The notes: generated by a model not told the origin, from the letters alone. DNA of 64,000 bases from Paenibacillus mucilaginosus 3016 (GCF_000250655.1 NC_016935.1:6528001-6592000); one strand, 5' to 3'. Positions 33,157 through 43,142 are shown, counted from the first letter of the stretch. Made by a program: numbers and translations.

Positions 33157-35109
33157 ATGTGGAAACACGCAATGACTTTGATGCTCATCGTGGTCGGCGT
33201 CGCCCTCCTCTTCCCGAGGGGAGAAGAGAAGGCGAAGGTTACGCCGCCCGAAGAAATCACGCCGGCGGCGGAGATGCGCATGAAGCAGGCCACGCTGAAC
33301 AGCGATATGGCCCTGACCGACGAGCTCTGCCGGACGCAGTGCAGCATGGAGCTGCGCCGCATCGCCCAGGGTGCCAAGGCCCGCTCCGGCGAGGATAACC
33401 GCTCGATGCTGCAGACGCTTCGCAAGGAGCATCCGCATATGGAGCTGCTGCTAGTCACCCGCCGGGGCGAGGGCATGGACCGGGTGGCTGCGGCCGCCGG
33501 CAGCCTGAAGCCGGACGTGCGCACCGCTGCGGCAGCTCATGTCGCCAAGGCGAAAATCGCGGTCGACAGCGGCCGCTCGTACCAGTCTCCTCCGGTGAAG
33601 GCCGACGGCGGTACGTACCTGATCGTCGGGGAACCGGAAGCCGGAGGATCCGCCGGGGTCATCGGCGTGGTACGCCAGCATATCCTGCAGCAGGTGGCCG
33701 ACCACCAGAGGAAAAATCTGCGGATCGAGACGTACCCGAGCGACGGCCATTACAAGATCGAATCCGTCGACGCCCGTACGCTTCAGGATGTCAAGGTGGA
33801 CCATCCCGAGGATAACGAAGGGACGAGCCACTACCACAAGAATCAGGTGGTCGTCCGGTTCAAGCAGGTGCCTAGCGAGACCGATTTCGAGAAGATGAAG
33901 CAGGAGATCGGCGGCGGCACGGTCCAGAAGCTCGGCTACACGTACGTGTTCGAATCCTCGAAGATGGAAGCCAAGCAGCTCATGGATTATTTCAAAAAGT
34001 GGAATGTCGCTTACTCCGAGCCTCATTTCCTCTACCTGACGAACCAGGACGCCGCGGTGGAGCCCGCAGCGGATCCCACCGCCGTGCTTACGCCGAATGA
34101 TTCGCTGTACCGCCGATACCAGTACAACCTGCCGGAGATCGCGACGGAAGCCGGCTGGAACGTATCCAAGGGTTCGTCGGATGTCATTGTGGCCGTCGTC
34201 GACACCGGCGTGGATCTCGACCATCCGGACCTGAAGGACCAGCTCGTCAGCGGCATTAACATCGTGGACCCGAACAGCAAGCCGTATGACGATGTCGGCC
34301 ACGGCACCCATGTCGCCGGCGTGATCGGGGCCCTGACCAACAATAATCTCGGCGTGGCGGGCATGAGCTGGTATAACCGGATCATGCCGATCAAGGTACT
34401 CGACCAGACGGGAGCCGGCAGCACCTATGCCGTGGCGCAGGGCATCATCTGGGCGACGGACCACGGCGCGAAGGTCATCAACATGAGCCTCGGCAACTAT
34501 GCCGATGCCGAATTCCTTCACGATGCGATCCGCTACGCGTTCGATCGTGACGTCGTCCTTGTCGCGGCCAGCGGCAACGACAATACGGAGCGCCCCGGCT
34601 TCCCGGCCGCTTATCCCGAAGTGCTCGGCGTAGCCGCCGTGGACGCCAACAAAGCGAAGGCGACGTTCTCGAACTACGGGGACTATATCAGCGTAACCGC
34701 GCCTGGCGTCAGCATAGCGAGCACCTACCCGCAGAACCAATATGCCGCCTTGTCCGGTACGTCGATGGCCAGCCCTCATGCCGCGGCCCTGGCCGGTTTG
34801 ATCCGGTCCGTGAACCCGGCGCTGAAGAACACGGAAGTGATGGACATTATGAAAAGCACGAGCGGCGACCTCGGCACGCCCGGGCATGACCGCTACTACG
34901 GCCACGGCCTGATCGACGTGGCGGCCGCTCTCCGGGCGGCTGCCGCCGCAGGAGCCGGAACAGGCCGAGACGCCGCCGGCGGTGCAGGGACGGCCGCAGG
35001 TCCGGAAACCGGCGGCGGAGGCACGGCGGCCGAATCCGCCTCCCCGGCCGCCGATGCCGGCATGACCCAGGAAGAATGGGAAGAGTGGGTCCGCCAGATG
35101 TTCCAGTAG
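33157..35109 (+). CDS. Membrane-anchored S8 (subtilisin-type) serine protease
   Basis: Protein of 650 aa. An N-terminal uncleaved-looking helix (HAMTLMLIVVGVALLF) anchors it outside. Residues about 25-225 are an unassigned region, then an inhibitor/prodomain-like module (VVVRFKQVPSETDFEKMKQEIGG ... WNVAYSEPHFLYL). The catalytic domain has Asp 349 (VDTGVDLDHPDL), His 382 (GHGTHVAG) and Ser 536 (GTSMASPHAAAL), all intact. The tail is a Gly/Ala/Thr linker ending in an acidic, aromatic stretch (TQEEWEEWVRQMFQ). ATG at 33157 is 9 bases from AGGGGG; a longer frame from 33061 has no binding site. Substrates are unknown. Confidence 0.9.
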   Translation: MWKHAMTLMLIVVGVALLFPRGEEKAKVTPPEEITPAAEMRMKQATLNSDMALTDELCRTQCSMELRRIAQGAKARSGEDNRSMLQTLRKEHPHMELLLVTRRGEGMDRVAAAAGSLKPDVRTAAAAHVAKAKIAVDSGRSYQSPPVKADGGTYLIVGEPEAGGSAGVIGVVRQHILQQVADHQRKNLRIETYPSDGHYKIESVDARTLQDVKVDHPEDNEGTSHYHKNQVVVRFKQVPSETDFEKMKQEIGGGTVQKLGYTYVFESSKMEAKQLMDYFKKWNVAYSEPHFLYLTNQDAAVEPAADPTAVLTPNDSLYRRYQYNLPEIATEAGWNVSKGSSDVIVAVVDTGVDLDHPDLKDQLVSGINIVDPNSKPYDDVGHGTHVAGVIGALTNNNLGVAGMSWYNRIMPIKVLDQTGAGSTYAVAQGIIWATDHGAKVINMSLGNYADAEFLHDAIRYAFDRDVVLVAASGNDNTERPGFPAAYPEVLGVAAVDANKAKATFSNYGDYISVTAPGVSIASTYPQNQYAALSGTSMASPHAAALAGLIRSVNPALKNTEVMDIMKSTSGDLGTPGHDRYYGHGLIDVAAALRAAAAAGAGTGRDAAGGAGTAAGPETGGGGTAAESASPAADAGMTQEEWEEWVRQMFQ

Positions 35110-35154
35110 GCTCCCGCCCACTTTACCATTCATTACCCGCCATACCCCCGAAAA

Positions 35155-35187
35155 CAACAAAAAACCGCCTCTTGAGGCGGTTTTTTG
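35155..35187. terminator. Bidirectional terminator shared by the S8 protease gene and rnpB
   Basis: AACCGCCTC-TT-GAGGCGGTT with six T on the plus strand and a T-rich tail on the minus strand. It separates two convergent units. Confidence 0.93.
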
Positions 35188-35230
35188 CATGCTTACTGCA
35201 TGCATCGCGCTGCGTATAAAATGGCTGAAA

Positions 35231-35652
35231 GAAAGTTTGCCGTAAGCCGGGTTCTGTACTTCCAGTGGTATAACGGGAGCCACCCTCCCACGACGGAAGC
35301 GACAATCATCTATCTAGGCCATACATTGCTGCATGGCTCAAGCGACCAACCCGAACGCGCCTCGGGCAAAGGCTGACCCTCGCGGGACGTGCGTTCCTCT
35401 AGGTCTTGCTCCAAATGGGGTTTACCAGGAATCATGTCACCATGACTCCTCGTGGTCTCTTACACCACGGTTCCACCCTTACCTGTGCATACTGCAGAGC
35501 CTTGCGGCGCTGCGGCAGCCATCGGCGGTCCATTTCTGTGGCACTAGCCTTCAGCTCGCGCTGACTGGACGTTATCCAGCATCCCGCCCTATGGAGCCCG
35601 GACTTTCCTCTCGCGGCCGAAGCCGCCAGCGATCGTCTGTCAAACTTTCTTG
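35231..35652 (-). ncRNA. rnpB: RNase P RNA (M1-like), type A features
   Basis: Catalytic RNA of RNase P, which trims tRNA 5' ends. On the minus strand GAAAGTTTG at the 5' end pairs with CAAACTTTC at the 3' end (P1). The universal blocks are present: GAGGAAAGTCCGGGCTCC near the 5' end, AGTGCCACAGAAA, GGTGGAACCG, GGTAAACCCC, the CCTAGATAGATGATTG block near the 3' end, and ACAGAACCCGGCTTA. The GGAGCAAG ... GCTTGAGCC pair behaves like P16/P17 of the type A (Escherichia-like) form; the GAGCGAGAAACCC-type element of Bacillus type B is absent. Ends are estimated to within about 10 bases. Confidence 0.93.
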
Positions 35653-35672
35653 TGCAATTCGATGCAAGAGCT

Positions 35673-35701
35673 AGTATACAGGGATTCCGGTCAAATAGCA
35701 A
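35673..35701 (-). promoter_or_regulatory. Promoter of rnpB
   Basis: TTGCTA (35696-35701) and TATACT (35673-35678) on the minus strand, 17 bases apart; the predicted start is about 10-15 bases before the mature 5' end. A GGAAAGCTGT/ACAGCTTCC hairpin (35713-35734) lies between this and the nif3 stop. Confidence 0.7.
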
Positions 35702-35743
35702 CCAGGTGCCTTCAGGAAGCTGTGACAGCTTTCCCCTCCCAGT

Positions 35744-36859
35744 CTAGACGAACCGGAACGGCTCCGTATTGATCTGTGAAGCGGCTACGGCCGTCGCCCA
35801 CTTGCGCTCAGCCAGCTTTCGCTCCAGATAGGAGGCTACGCCCTGCTTCATGATTTTCTCCACATTGTGGCCCGGGTCGATGATCGCCATGCCGGCCGCC
35901 AGCGCATCGTGCGCCGTATGATAGTCGATATCCCCGGTCACAAGCACATCGGCTCCCGCAAACTGCGCATGGCGCACGTAACGGGCACCGGAGCCGCCAA
36001 GTACGGCCGCCTTGCGGATCACCTTGTCCGGATCTCCCACGACGCGCAGCATCGGCACTTCGAACGCTTCCTTGACCTTCTCGCACAGCTCCTGCAGCGT
36101 CACCGGCTTCGGCAGCCTGCCGGCCCGGCCCAGCCCGAAGGTGCGGGTCTTGAGATCGAGCGAATACAGATCGTAAGCGACTTCCTCGTACGGGTGCGCC
36201 TTCAGCATCGCCTGAACGACCTTGCGCTCCACGCTCTGGGGCAGAATCGTCTCGATGCGCACCTCACTGACCTCTTCCAGCCTGCCCTTGCTGCCGATAT
36301 AAGGGTCGGTCCCTTCGCCCGGAAGGAACGTTCCCGTTCCGTCAATGTTGAAGGAGCAGTGGCTGTAATTGCCGATGCCGCCGGCCCCTGCGGAGAACAT
36401 CGCCTCGCGCACCCTCTCCGCCGCCTCTTTCGGCACGAACACGACCAGCTTCTTCAGCTTATCCGTATGTACTTCATCAAGCGGCTCCGTTACGGTGAGA
36501 CCGATCGCCTCGGCCATCATATCGTTGATGCCGCCGTCCGCCACGTCCAGGTTCGTATGCGAGATATAGACGGCAATGTCATGCTTGATGAGCTTCTCGT
36601 ACAGCCGCCCTGCCGGCGTGTCGGTCTGAATATGCGGCAGCGGGCGGAAGATGACCGCATGGTGCGCGATGATCAGGTTGGCGTCCTCGCGGATCGCCTC
36701 CTCGACGACCTCGTCGGTAACATCGAGCGCGACGAGCACCTTGCGGATTTCCTTCTGCAGCGTTCCGATCTGAAGACCGATCTTGTCCTCGGCCACGGCG
36801 TAAGACTTCGGAGCGAGCTCCTCCATCAATGCGATGACGGCTTGTCCTTTGGCGTACAT
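35744..36859 (-). CDS. yqfO: Nif3-like dinuclear metal-centre protein (YqfO)
   Basis: Hexameric, toroidal NIF3/DUF34 family protein (371 aa) with a two-metal site; a GTP cyclohydrolase-like or metal-chaperone role has been proposed, none is certain. The metal motif IIAHHAVIF is near residue 62 and VYISHTNLDVADGG near 100; the C-terminal GDIDYHTAHDALAAGM adds the remaining ligands. The middle inserted domain (about 130-230, HPYEEVAYDLY) is the YqfO/CutA-like type. ATG at 36859 overlaps the trmK stop by 34 bases, with GGAGGTGC upstream. Confidence 0.92.
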   Translation of the reverse strand: MYAKGQAVIALMEELAPKSYAVAEDKIGLQIGTLQKEIRKVLVALDVTDEVVEEAIREDANLIIAHHAVIFRPLPHIQTDTPAGRLYEKLIKHDIAVYISHTNLDVADGGINDMMAEAIGLTVTEPLDEVHTDKLKKLVVFVPKEAAERVREAMFSAGAGGIGNYSHCSFNIDGTGTFLPGEGTDPYIGSKGRLEEVSEVRIETILPQSVERKVVQAMLKAHPYEEVAYDLYSLDLKTRTFGLGRAGRLPKPVTLQELCEKVKEAFEVPMLRVVGDPDKVIRKAAVLGGSGARYVRHAQFAGADVLVTGDIDYHTAHDALAAGMAIIDPGHNVEKIMKQGVASYLERKLAERKWATAVAASQINTEPFRFV

Positions 36860-37599
36860 GCTGCAAGCACCTCCTCGATTCCTTCGATCTCGCGGCGGAT
36901 CTCCGCCTGCTTCTCTCTCGATGCCTCCAGCTCCGACTGTCCGAGACGGGCGTGGATCATCTCGAGCTTCTTCACTTCGTCCCTCCACTTGTCGTGCCAC
37001 ACGGGCGAAGCTTCCCGGATCAAATACGGCCCCAGCTTCAGGAGCAGCTCGCGGTCTGCGGTCAGTCCGGGCCTCAGCTCCTGCGGACGGTAGACGTCCT
37101 CATTCGTCCGGTCCGCCTGCTCCGCTGTCACGGCCGTCAGCACTTCATACCGCTTGCCGTCCTCCTCCAGGATCTGCTCCCGGATCAGGACCCAGCCGTT
37201 GTCCAGCAGCCACTGGCGTACCGCCGGCTCGCCGACGTTCGGCTGCAGGATCAGCCGCCCGACGCCCATAAGCTTCGCCTTTCCCTCTTCGAGGATGGAG
37301 GCGATAAGCACGCCGCCCATGCCGGCGATCGTTACGACATCCACCTCGCCGGGTTCGAGCACGGCCAGCCCGTCGCCCAGCCGGACGTCGATCTTCTTGC
37401 TCAGTCCGGCCGCACGCACCTGCCGCACCGCGGCGTCGCGCGGGCCTTCATTCACTTCACCGGCCACTCCGCCGGTGATGATCCCCTGCTGCGCCAAAAA
37501 GGAGGGCAGCAGCGCATGGTCGGAGCCGATATCGGCTAGCCGGCTGCCTGCTGGGACCTCCTTTGCTATGGTTTGAAGCCTTTGCGATAAACGTATCAT
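36826..37599 (-). CDS. trmK: tRNA (adenine-22-N1)-methyltransferase TrmK
   Basis: SAM-dependent enzyme (257 aa) methylating A22 in the D-loop of certain tRNAs. The N-terminus LSQRLQTIAKEVPAGSRLADIGSDHALLP holds the SAM site, VTIAGMGG near residue 90 is the catalytic N/DPPY-like position of the family, and LILQPN follows. The C-terminal part is a helical, Glu/Arg-rich coiled coil. ATG at 37599 overlaps the stop of the preceding gene (TGATATG); TTG codons at 37608 and 37617 are possible alternatives. It is followed by nif3, as yqfN-yqfO in B. subtilis. Confidence 0.92.
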   Translation of the reverse strand: MIRLSQRLQTIAKEVPAGSRLADIGSDHALLPSFLAQQGIITGGVAGEVNEGPRDAAVRQVRAAGLSKKIDVRLGDGLAVLEPGEVDVVTIAGMGGVLIASILEEGKAKLMGVGRLILQPNVGEPAVRQWLLDNGWVLIREQILEEDGKRYEVLTAVTAEQADRTNEDVYRPQELRPGLTADRELLLKLGPYLIREASPVWHDKWRDEVKKLEMIHARLGQSELEASREKQAEIRREIEGIEEVLAACTPKDKPSSH

Positions 37600-37600
37600 A

Positions 37601-38434
37601 TCAGACAACCCACTCAATCCATTTTTTTCTCCAGAAGAACAGCAGGGCCGCTTCGATCACCATCTTGCCGAGAAGCATCCACTGAACCGTCTCCCCGCCA
37701 TACTGCTCGGCATAAAGCATACCATATAACTCGGGCATATACCAAACAATGAGCGACAAAAGAAAAAAGACCAGGGCGCTCTGCCGGCTGCGCTCGTGAA
37801 TCATCCAGGCAAGCCAGCAGAAGAGCAGGGAAAGCGGGACCCAGCTGAGCTCCAGTGTCGCCCAATCGATCGTCTCCAGCTGTTGATGGAGCAGCCAGCC
37901 GTAGCAGAAAGTCAGGGCTACCCAGCCGCAGAGCTGGAACAGGACGAACCGGGCCAGCATGCCCGTCCCGATCCAGAGCAGACTGCAGAGGAAGACGTAG
38001 CCCACGATCGGTACCGGCTGACCCAGTCCATGCGAATTCAGCAGATAAACACCGATGCAAAGCAGGAATAAAGAGGCCATACCCAGCAGAAGCTGCGATG
38101 AGAGCGGTTCCTTGGCCCGTTTGTACCCTCCGTAACCATACAGAACGGCCAGGAGAAGGAGGGAGATCCCCATTTGCATTGGTAATTCAAAAGCGTTAAA
38201 ATTAAGAGCAGTTAAGGCCAAGACGACAGCCGCAACCAGTCCGAACGCCCATATTTTCCAATTGCTGTTCTTTATTCCGGAAGGAGACAGACCCAGCGGA
38301 CCGCGCCGCTCCGGTTTGGGCTCATTCTGATCAAGGTACAGGTTAAGCAGAAAATCGCAGTAGTGTTCCGGAAGCAGCCGGCTGCGGCGCCAGTGCTCGA
38401 TTTCGCGGATCATGATTTTTTTCTTGTCATCCAT
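37601..38434 (-). CDS. Polytopic membrane protein, unknown
   Basis: Protein of 277 aa with a cytoplasmic N-terminus (about 60 residues; IREIEHWRRSRLLPEHYCDFLLNLY resembles the start of DUF2157-like proteins) and eight or nine membrane helices. Tryptophan-rich loops (WKIWAFGL, IDWATLELSWV) and a basic end (WRKKWIEWVV). GGGGGG lies 10 bases before the ATG. In B. subtilis this position between sigA and yqfN is held by cccA (cytochrome c550); this gene is unrelated to it. It overlaps trmK, so likely one transcript. Confidence 0.75.
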   Translation of the reverse strand: MDDKKKIMIREIEHWRRSRLLPEHYCDFLLNLYLDQNEPKPERRGPLGLSPSGIKNSNWKIWAFGLVAAVVLALTALNFNAFELPMQMGISLLLLAVLYGYGGYKRAKEPLSSQLLLGMASLFLLCIGVYLLNSHGLGQPVPIVGYVFLCSLLWIGTGMLARFVLFQLCGWVALTFCYGWLLHQQLETIDWATLELSWVPLSLLFCWLAWMIHERSRQSALVFFLLSLIVWYMPELYGMLYAEQYGGETVQWMLLGKMVIEAALLFFWRKKWIEWVV

Positions 38435-38493
38435 TCGCTAGCGACCCCCCAAAGCAGACGTAATCTTATCTACTTTATCGGACGGGCAGCGGC

Positions 38494-38533
38494 AAAATAT
38501 AAGGCCTCCCCCCGCCGAAGCGGAAGAAGGCCT
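38494..38533 (-). terminator. Intrinsic terminator after sigA
   Basis: AGGCCTTCTTCCGC-TTCG-GCGGGGGGAGGCCT with G-U pairs, then TATATTTT on the minus strand. It ends the yqfL-yqxD-dnaG-sigA unit. Confidence 0.85.
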
Positions 38534-38558
38534 ATGAAACGTCCACCAAGATGGACTT

Positions 38559-39692
38559 CTATTCCAGAAAATCTTTAAGCCGCTTGCTTCGGCTTGGGTG
38601 GCGCAGCTTGCGGAGCGCCTTGGCTTCGATCTGGCGGATCCGTTCACGGGTGACGCCGAAGACCTTGCCCACTTCCTCCAGGGTGCGTGTACGGCCGTCA
38701 TCCAGTCCGAACCGCAGACGCAGCACGTTCTCTTCCCTCTCGGTCAGCGTATCCAGCACATCCTCCAGTTGTTCCTTCAGCAGCTCATAAGCCGCCGCGT
38801 CCGCCGGTGCGAGTGCTTCCTGGTCCTCGATGAAATCACCCAGATGGGAGTCGTCTTCTTCCCCGATCGGGGTTTCGAGCGAGACCGGCTCCTGCGCAAT
38901 CTTCATGATCTCCCGCACTTTATCCGTACTGAGATCCATCTCTTTGGCAATTTCTTCCGGCGTCGGTTCGCGCCCGAGCTCCTGCAGCAGTTGACGGGAT
39001 ACCCGGATCAGCTTGTTGATGGTTTCCACCATATGTACCGGGATCCGGATCGTTCTCGCCTGGTCTGCAATGGCACGGGTAATCGCCTGGCGAATCCACC
39101 AGGTGGCATACGTACTGAACTTGTAGCCTTTGGTATGGTCGAACTTCTCGACCGCCTTGATCAGACCCATGTTGCCTTCCTGGATCAGATCGAGGAACAG
39201 CATGCCTCGGCCCACATAGCGCTTCGCGATACTTACAACCAGACGCAGGTTCGCTTCGGCCAGCCGGCGTTTTGCCTCTTCATCCCCAAGCTCGATCCGC
39301 TTCGCAAGATCGACCTCGTCTTCGGCCGACAAGAGCGGCACTCGTCCGATTTCTTTCAGATACATCCGCACCGGATCATTGATCTTGATGCCCGGCGGAA
39401 GCGACAAATCGTCGTCGAAATGAAATTCGTCGTGATCGCCATCGCGGTCCCTATCCCTATCGAGCGGACTCATCTCTTGGTCTTCGTCCGTTTCGTTCCC
39501 TACGTCAATGCCCATCTCCTGGAGCTGTTCGAAGAACTCGTCTATCTGGTCCGGGTCCTGGTCAAACGGGGCCAGCTTCTCCATGATTTCCTTGTACGTA
39601 ATGGCGGAGCGTTTCTTGCCCTGCTCAATCAGCTGATCTTTCACCTGGTCGAGCGTAAGCTCTGTCTCTAGTTCCGTCCGTTGATCGTTTGC
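38559..39692 (-). CDS. sigA: RNA polymerase primary sigma factor SigA (RpoD)
   Basis: Housekeeping sigma factor (377 aa). Region 1.1 at the N-terminus is followed by a strongly acidic, Asp/Arg-rich linker ([18 protein letters not shown]), region 1.2 ([15 protein letters not shown]), region 2 with the -10-binding helix ([17 protein letters not shown]), region 3, and region 4 with the -35-binding helix ([20 protein letters not shown]). ATG at 39692 is preceded by GGAGGGAGC. Its target consensus TTGACA-N17-TATAAT agrees with the promoters noted elsewhere in this window. Confidence 0.97.
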   Translation of the reverse strand, partial: ANDQRTELETELTLDQVKDQLIEQGKKRSAITYKEIMEKLAPFDQDPDQIDEFFEQLQEMGIDVGNETDEDQEMSPLDRDRDRDGDHDEFHFDDDLSLPPGIKINDPVRMYLKEIGRVPLLSAEDEVDLAKRIELGDEEAKRRLAEANLRLVVSIAKRYVGRGMLFLDLIQEGNMGLIKAVEKFDHTKGYKFSTYATWWIRQAITRAIADQARTIRIPVHMVETINKLIRVSRQLLQELGREPTPEEIAKEMDLSTDKVREIMKIAQEPVSLETPIGEEDDSHLGDFIEDQEALAPADAAAYELLKEQLEDVLDTLTEREENVLRLRFGLDDGRTRTLEEVGKVFGVTRERIRQIEAKALRKLRHPSRSKRLKDFLE

Positions 39693-39745
39693 CATAATCT
39701 TAGCTCCCTCCTCCCTAGAATTCACCCGTAAAACGTATGGCCGAA

Positions 39746-41581
39746 TCAGGATGATTTCAACTGCTTTTCTAGGGAAATAATCTCACTGCCTAATTGCAGG
39801 GCCTTGGTGATATCCCCTGAACGTTCTGCTACTTTCACTTCTTCTCTCTTCCGCTCAAGCGCCTGCAGCAAAGGAAATCTTCGAATCTGCCGGATATAAT
39901 CGTCGATAACGGTATCATTGATTCCGCTGCGGTTGTCGCCAAGCGATAAGGAACTGGCCAGGCTCTCCAGCTTGTCATCCTGCAGCATGCCGATGAACGT
40001 ACTTACGTTCGGTTCCGCCCCTTCGGCATAGTAGGCGTACAAGTAGGCGGCCAGGGCCGCATGAGCCTCCATATTGAACCCGTCCCCCAGCTCTCGCTCC
40101 ACATAAGCGGCAATCTCACGGTCCTGCATCATCACGGCAAGGAGCTGCCGTTCGGCATATTGATAGGCGGGAACCATAGACGGAGCCTGTGCACGGGGCC
40201 TTCCTTCATTCATACCATTATTCCACGGAACGTCTTTATTATCCCCGGAATCTCTCTTTTTTTCCGCTTTCATCCGGTGCTCGTTCACCGTCTGCATGGC
40301 GGTATCATAGGAGTAATGAAATTCGGATATCAGATCCTTGACATAATGCTCCCGTTCAATCGGCGAGGGCAGTTCGGCTATTAGTTTGAGACTTTCCGTG
40401 ATGTATTTGAGCCTGCCCGCATCCTCCTGCAGCTTGAAATTGCGTCTGGGATAAAGAAGTTTATATTTAAACGACGGTACGGCCGTGCCGAGCACTTCAC
40501 GTACGAATCGTTCAGAACCGTTGTCCCGTATGTATTCATCGGGATCGAGCCCCCCCGGCAGCATGGCGACCTTAACCTCACAGCCCGCTTTCTCCAAGAG
40601 GGGAATGCTTTTGAATGCCGCCGACTGGCCTGCATGATCGCCGTCATAGGCGATGATGACCCGGTCGGCCAACCGCCGTATGGCTTCGGCATGCTCAGCG
40701 GTCAGTGCCGTTCCCATCGTCGCCACACCGTTGTGCACTCCGGCATCCCATGCGCGGATGACATCCATGTAGCCTTCGAAGAGCACCAGCTCCTGCTGCT
40801 TGCGGACCTGCGGCCTTGCGGCATGCAGATTGTACAGCGTCCGGCTCTTGTGGAACAAGAGACTCTCCGGCGAATTCAGGTACTTGGGCTGCACGTCGCC
40901 CATGGCCCTTCCGCCGAAGGCGATGACCTGCCCCTTCCAATCCTGGATGGGGAAGATGACGCGGTCGCGGAACTTGTCGTAATAACCGCCTCCCTCCCGC
41001 TCCGTAAGCAGTCCGCCGCGTTCCATGAGATCGAGCGGAAACCCTTTGCGGTCGAGCAGTTTTGTCAGCGTGTCCCAGGAGTTCGGGATGAACCCGATGC
41101 CGAACGTCTCCATGAGCTTGTCACTGATGCCGCGGGAGTGCAGGTATTCCTTGGCCGGCCGGCCCTGCTCCGTGTTATGGAGGATATACTGGTACAGCTT
41201 CGCCGCGAGTTCGTGCGCTTCGATCAGCTTCCTCCGCTCGGGATTCTCCCGGGGCTCGGAGCCGCCTCCGCCCGGCGAATCGGGACCGAGCTGCAGATGC
41301 GCTTCCTCGGCGAGCTTGCGTACGGCCTGGCCGAAGGACAAGCCCTCGACCTCGGAGATGAACCGGATGGCGTTGCCTCCCGCACCACAGCCGAAGCAGT
41401 GGTAGATCTGTTTCTCCGGCGTGACGGTGAAAGAGGGGCTCTTCTCGGAATGAAAAGGACACAGCCCTTTGAGGTAATGCCCCTGTTTGGTCAAATGCAC
41501 GTGCCGTCCGACCACTTCGACAATGTCATGCGCCTTGAGCACGGTATCGATGACTTCCTGGGGAAAGCGTCCGTTACTCAT
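39746..41581 (-). CDS. dnaG: DNA primase DnaG
   Basis: Primase (611 aa) making RNA primers at the replication fork. The zinc-binding domain has [11 protein letters not shown] and [10 protein letters not shown] (residues 40-70), the RNA polymerase domain has the TOPRIM Glu in [10 protein letters not shown] near 270 and DGDHAG near 320, and the C-terminal part carries the DnaB-helicase-binding domain. ATG at 41581 is 5 bases from AAGGTGG. It sits before sigA in the macromolecular synthesis operon. Confidence 0.96.
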   Translation of the reverse strand: MSNGRFPQEVIDTVLKAHDIVEVVGRHVHLTKQGHYLKGLCPFHSEKSPSFTVTPEKQIYHCFGCGAGGNAIRFISEVEGLSFGQAVRKLAEEAHLQLGPDSPGGGGSEPRENPERRKLIEAHELAAKLYQYILHNTEQGRPAKEYLHSRGISDKLMETFGIGFIPNSWDTLTKLLDRKGFPLDLMERGGLLTEREGGGYYDKFRDRVIFPIQDWKGQVIAFGGRAMGDVQPKYLNSPESLLFHKSRTLYNLHAARPQVRKQQELVLFEGYMDVIRAWDAGVHNGVATMGTALTAEHAEAIRRLADRVIIAYDGDHAGQSAAFKSIPLLEKAGCEVKVAMLPGGLDPDEYIRDNGSERFVREVLGTAVPSFKYKLLYPRRNFKLQEDAGRLKYITESLKLIAELPSPIEREHYVKDLISEFHYSYDTAMQTVNEHRMKAEKKRDSGDNKDVPWNNGMNEGRPRAQAPSMVPAYQYAERQLLAVMMQDREIAAYVERELGDGFNMEAHAALAAYLYAYYAEGAEPNVSTFIGMLQDDKLESLASSLSLGDNRSGINDTVIDDYIRQIRRFPLLQALERKREEVKVAERSGDITKALQLGSEIISLEKQLKSS

Positions 41582-41621
41582 CCTATCCACCTTCAATCGA
41601 ATTAACACGTATACGTATTCG

Positions 41622-42083
41622 CTACTGCGGACGATTCTCCTGCAAGTTTCGCAAAACTTTTGTCAAAGTTTGTAGAAAGTGCCGCCGGTCCTCGTCCGTG
41701 AACGGCCTCGGGCCTTTGGAGTGCTTGCCTCCCCGCCTTTGCTTGGCCTGCTCATGCCGGCGTTCCAGCAAAAAATCGATCGAACGGTCATTGTACATCT
41801 GGCCCCGGTTCGACAAGGCGATGGCCTTCTTGCCAAGCGCCAGTGCCGCAAGACCGAAGTCCTGAGTCACGAGCACGTCTCCCGCGGCAATCTTGTTCGC
41901 GATATAGAGATCGGCCGATTGGTCGCTGCGGTCCACCTGCACGACCTCCACGCCTTCCGCCGCCTGAAGCCGGTGGTCGAACGAGGCGACCATGACGACC
42001 GGCGTACCGAAGCTCCGGGCCGCTTCCGCGATCTCGGCCTTCACGGGACAAGCGTCCGCGTCCACTATAATTTTATACGTCAT
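41622..42083 (-). CDS. yqxD: YaiI/YqxD family protein (DUF188)
   Basis: Protein of 153 aa of the YaiI/YqxD family, a PIN/NYN-like fold predicted to be a nuclease; no function is established. The DADACPVKAEI motif at the N-terminus, VTQDFGLAALAL near residue 75 and SNRGQMYNDRSID near 92 hold the conserved acidic residues. AGGAGTTAT precedes the ATG. Directly upstream of dnaG (40 bases), as in Bacillus. Confidence 0.92.
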   Translation of the reverse strand: MTYKIIVDADACPVKAEIAEAARSFGTPVVMVASFDHRLQAAEGVEVVQVDRSDQSADLYIANKIAAGDVLVTQDFGLAALALGKKAIALSNRGQMYNDRSIDFLLERRHEQAKQRRGGKHSKGPRPFTDEDRRHFLQTLTKVLRNLQENRPQ

Positions 42084-42174
42084 ATAACTCCTGCCGGATG
42101 CCTGCTGCCCCGGATTACCGTAATATTATATACGATGAAAGGATAAAAAATCCTGCTCCGCCCCTCAAAACCCG

Positions 42175-42987
42175 TTATCTGGACCGGTACATGTCAATAA
42201 TGACGGAGGCGGTTTCCTCGACGGCTTTGTTCGATACGTCGATCACCGTGCAGCCGATGCGCTTCATAATGCTGTCCGCATACTGCAGTTCGGTATGGAT
42301 CCGCTGCGCGTTGGCATACGTCGCGCTGTCCGGAAGGCCCAGCGTCTTGAGGCGCTCGGTCCGGATCATATTGAGCTTCACGGGATCGATCCGCAGTCCT
42401 ACAATCTTATGCTTGGATACGTTGAACAAATGCTCGGGCGGCGCAATTTCCGGAACGAGCGGCACGTTCGCCACCTTGAATTTCTTGTGCGCCAGGTACA
42501 TCGACAGCGGAGTCTTGGATGTGCGGGATACGCCGACCAGCACGATATCCGCCTGAAGAATGCCGGTAAAGTCGCGCCCGTCGTCGTACTTGACCGCAAA
42601 CTCCACCGCTTCCACCTTCTTGAAGTAATCCTCATCCAGCTTGTGGATCATCCCCGGCTGGTGGCGGGACTCCTGCTTCAGGGCGGTCTCCAGCGTCTTG
42701 ATCACGGGTCCCAGCAGATCAATGTGCTCTATGCGGTACCGCTCCGCCTGCTCGATCAGGTAATCGCGCAGCTCGGGAATAACAAGTGTGAATACAATGA
42801 CGCCGCTGCGCTCGAGCACCGAGCGGACGACACGGTCGATATCCGAGATGTCCCCGATGAACGGGACCCGGCGGATCTCCACCTGCTGGGGCTCGAACTG
42901 GACGGCGGCGGCGCGGACGACCGCCTCCCCGGTATCTCCGGCCGAATCGGATACCACGAACACGACCGGTTTATGCACTGCTTCCAT
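42175..42987 (-). CDS. yqfL: Pyruvate, water/orthophosphate dikinase regulatory protein (DUF299, YqfL)
   Basis: Bifunctional ADP-dependent kinase/Pi-dependent phosphorylase family (270 aa) that switches PEP synthase or pyruvate phosphate dikinase off and on; in B. subtilis YqfL affects CcpN-linked gluconeogenic control. Seen: VFVVSDSAGDTGEAV at the start and the P-loop-like VGVSRTSKTPLSMYLA near residue 155. ATG at 42987 follows AGGAGGGGG. First gene before yqxD-dnaG-sigA, with promoter and leader terminator upstream. Confidence 0.93.
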   Translation of the reverse strand: MEAVHKPVVFVVSDSAGDTGEAVVRAAAVQFEPQQVEIRRVPFIGDISDIDRVVRSVLERSGVIVFTLVIPELRDYLIEQAERYRIEHIDLLGPVIKTLETALKQESRHQPGMIHKLDEDYFKKVEAVEFAVKYDDGRDFTGILQADIVLVGVSRTSKTPLSMYLAHKKFKVANVPLVPEIAPPEHLFNVSKHKIVGLRIDPVKLNMIRTERLKTLGLPDSATYANAQRIHTELQYADSIMKRIGCTVIDVSNKAVEETASVIIDMYRSR

Positions 42988-43142
42988 GTGCGCCCCCTCC
43001 TCTTTCTTACGGCTTCCCTTCCAGCCTTTTCCTTCTATACCCTCTCTAGTATTACTACGAAAGTGCGACTGGAAATGTTTCAGGAGAGAGCCGCCTGTGC
43101 GGGGCTTCATCCCTTCTTCCTCTAGTGTCGCCCCCATAACAA

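Noticed and set aside
33451-35283. Minus-strand open frame of 610 codons
   Set aside because: Antisense to the S8 protease, whose catalytic triad is intact; it also crosses the bidirectional terminator.
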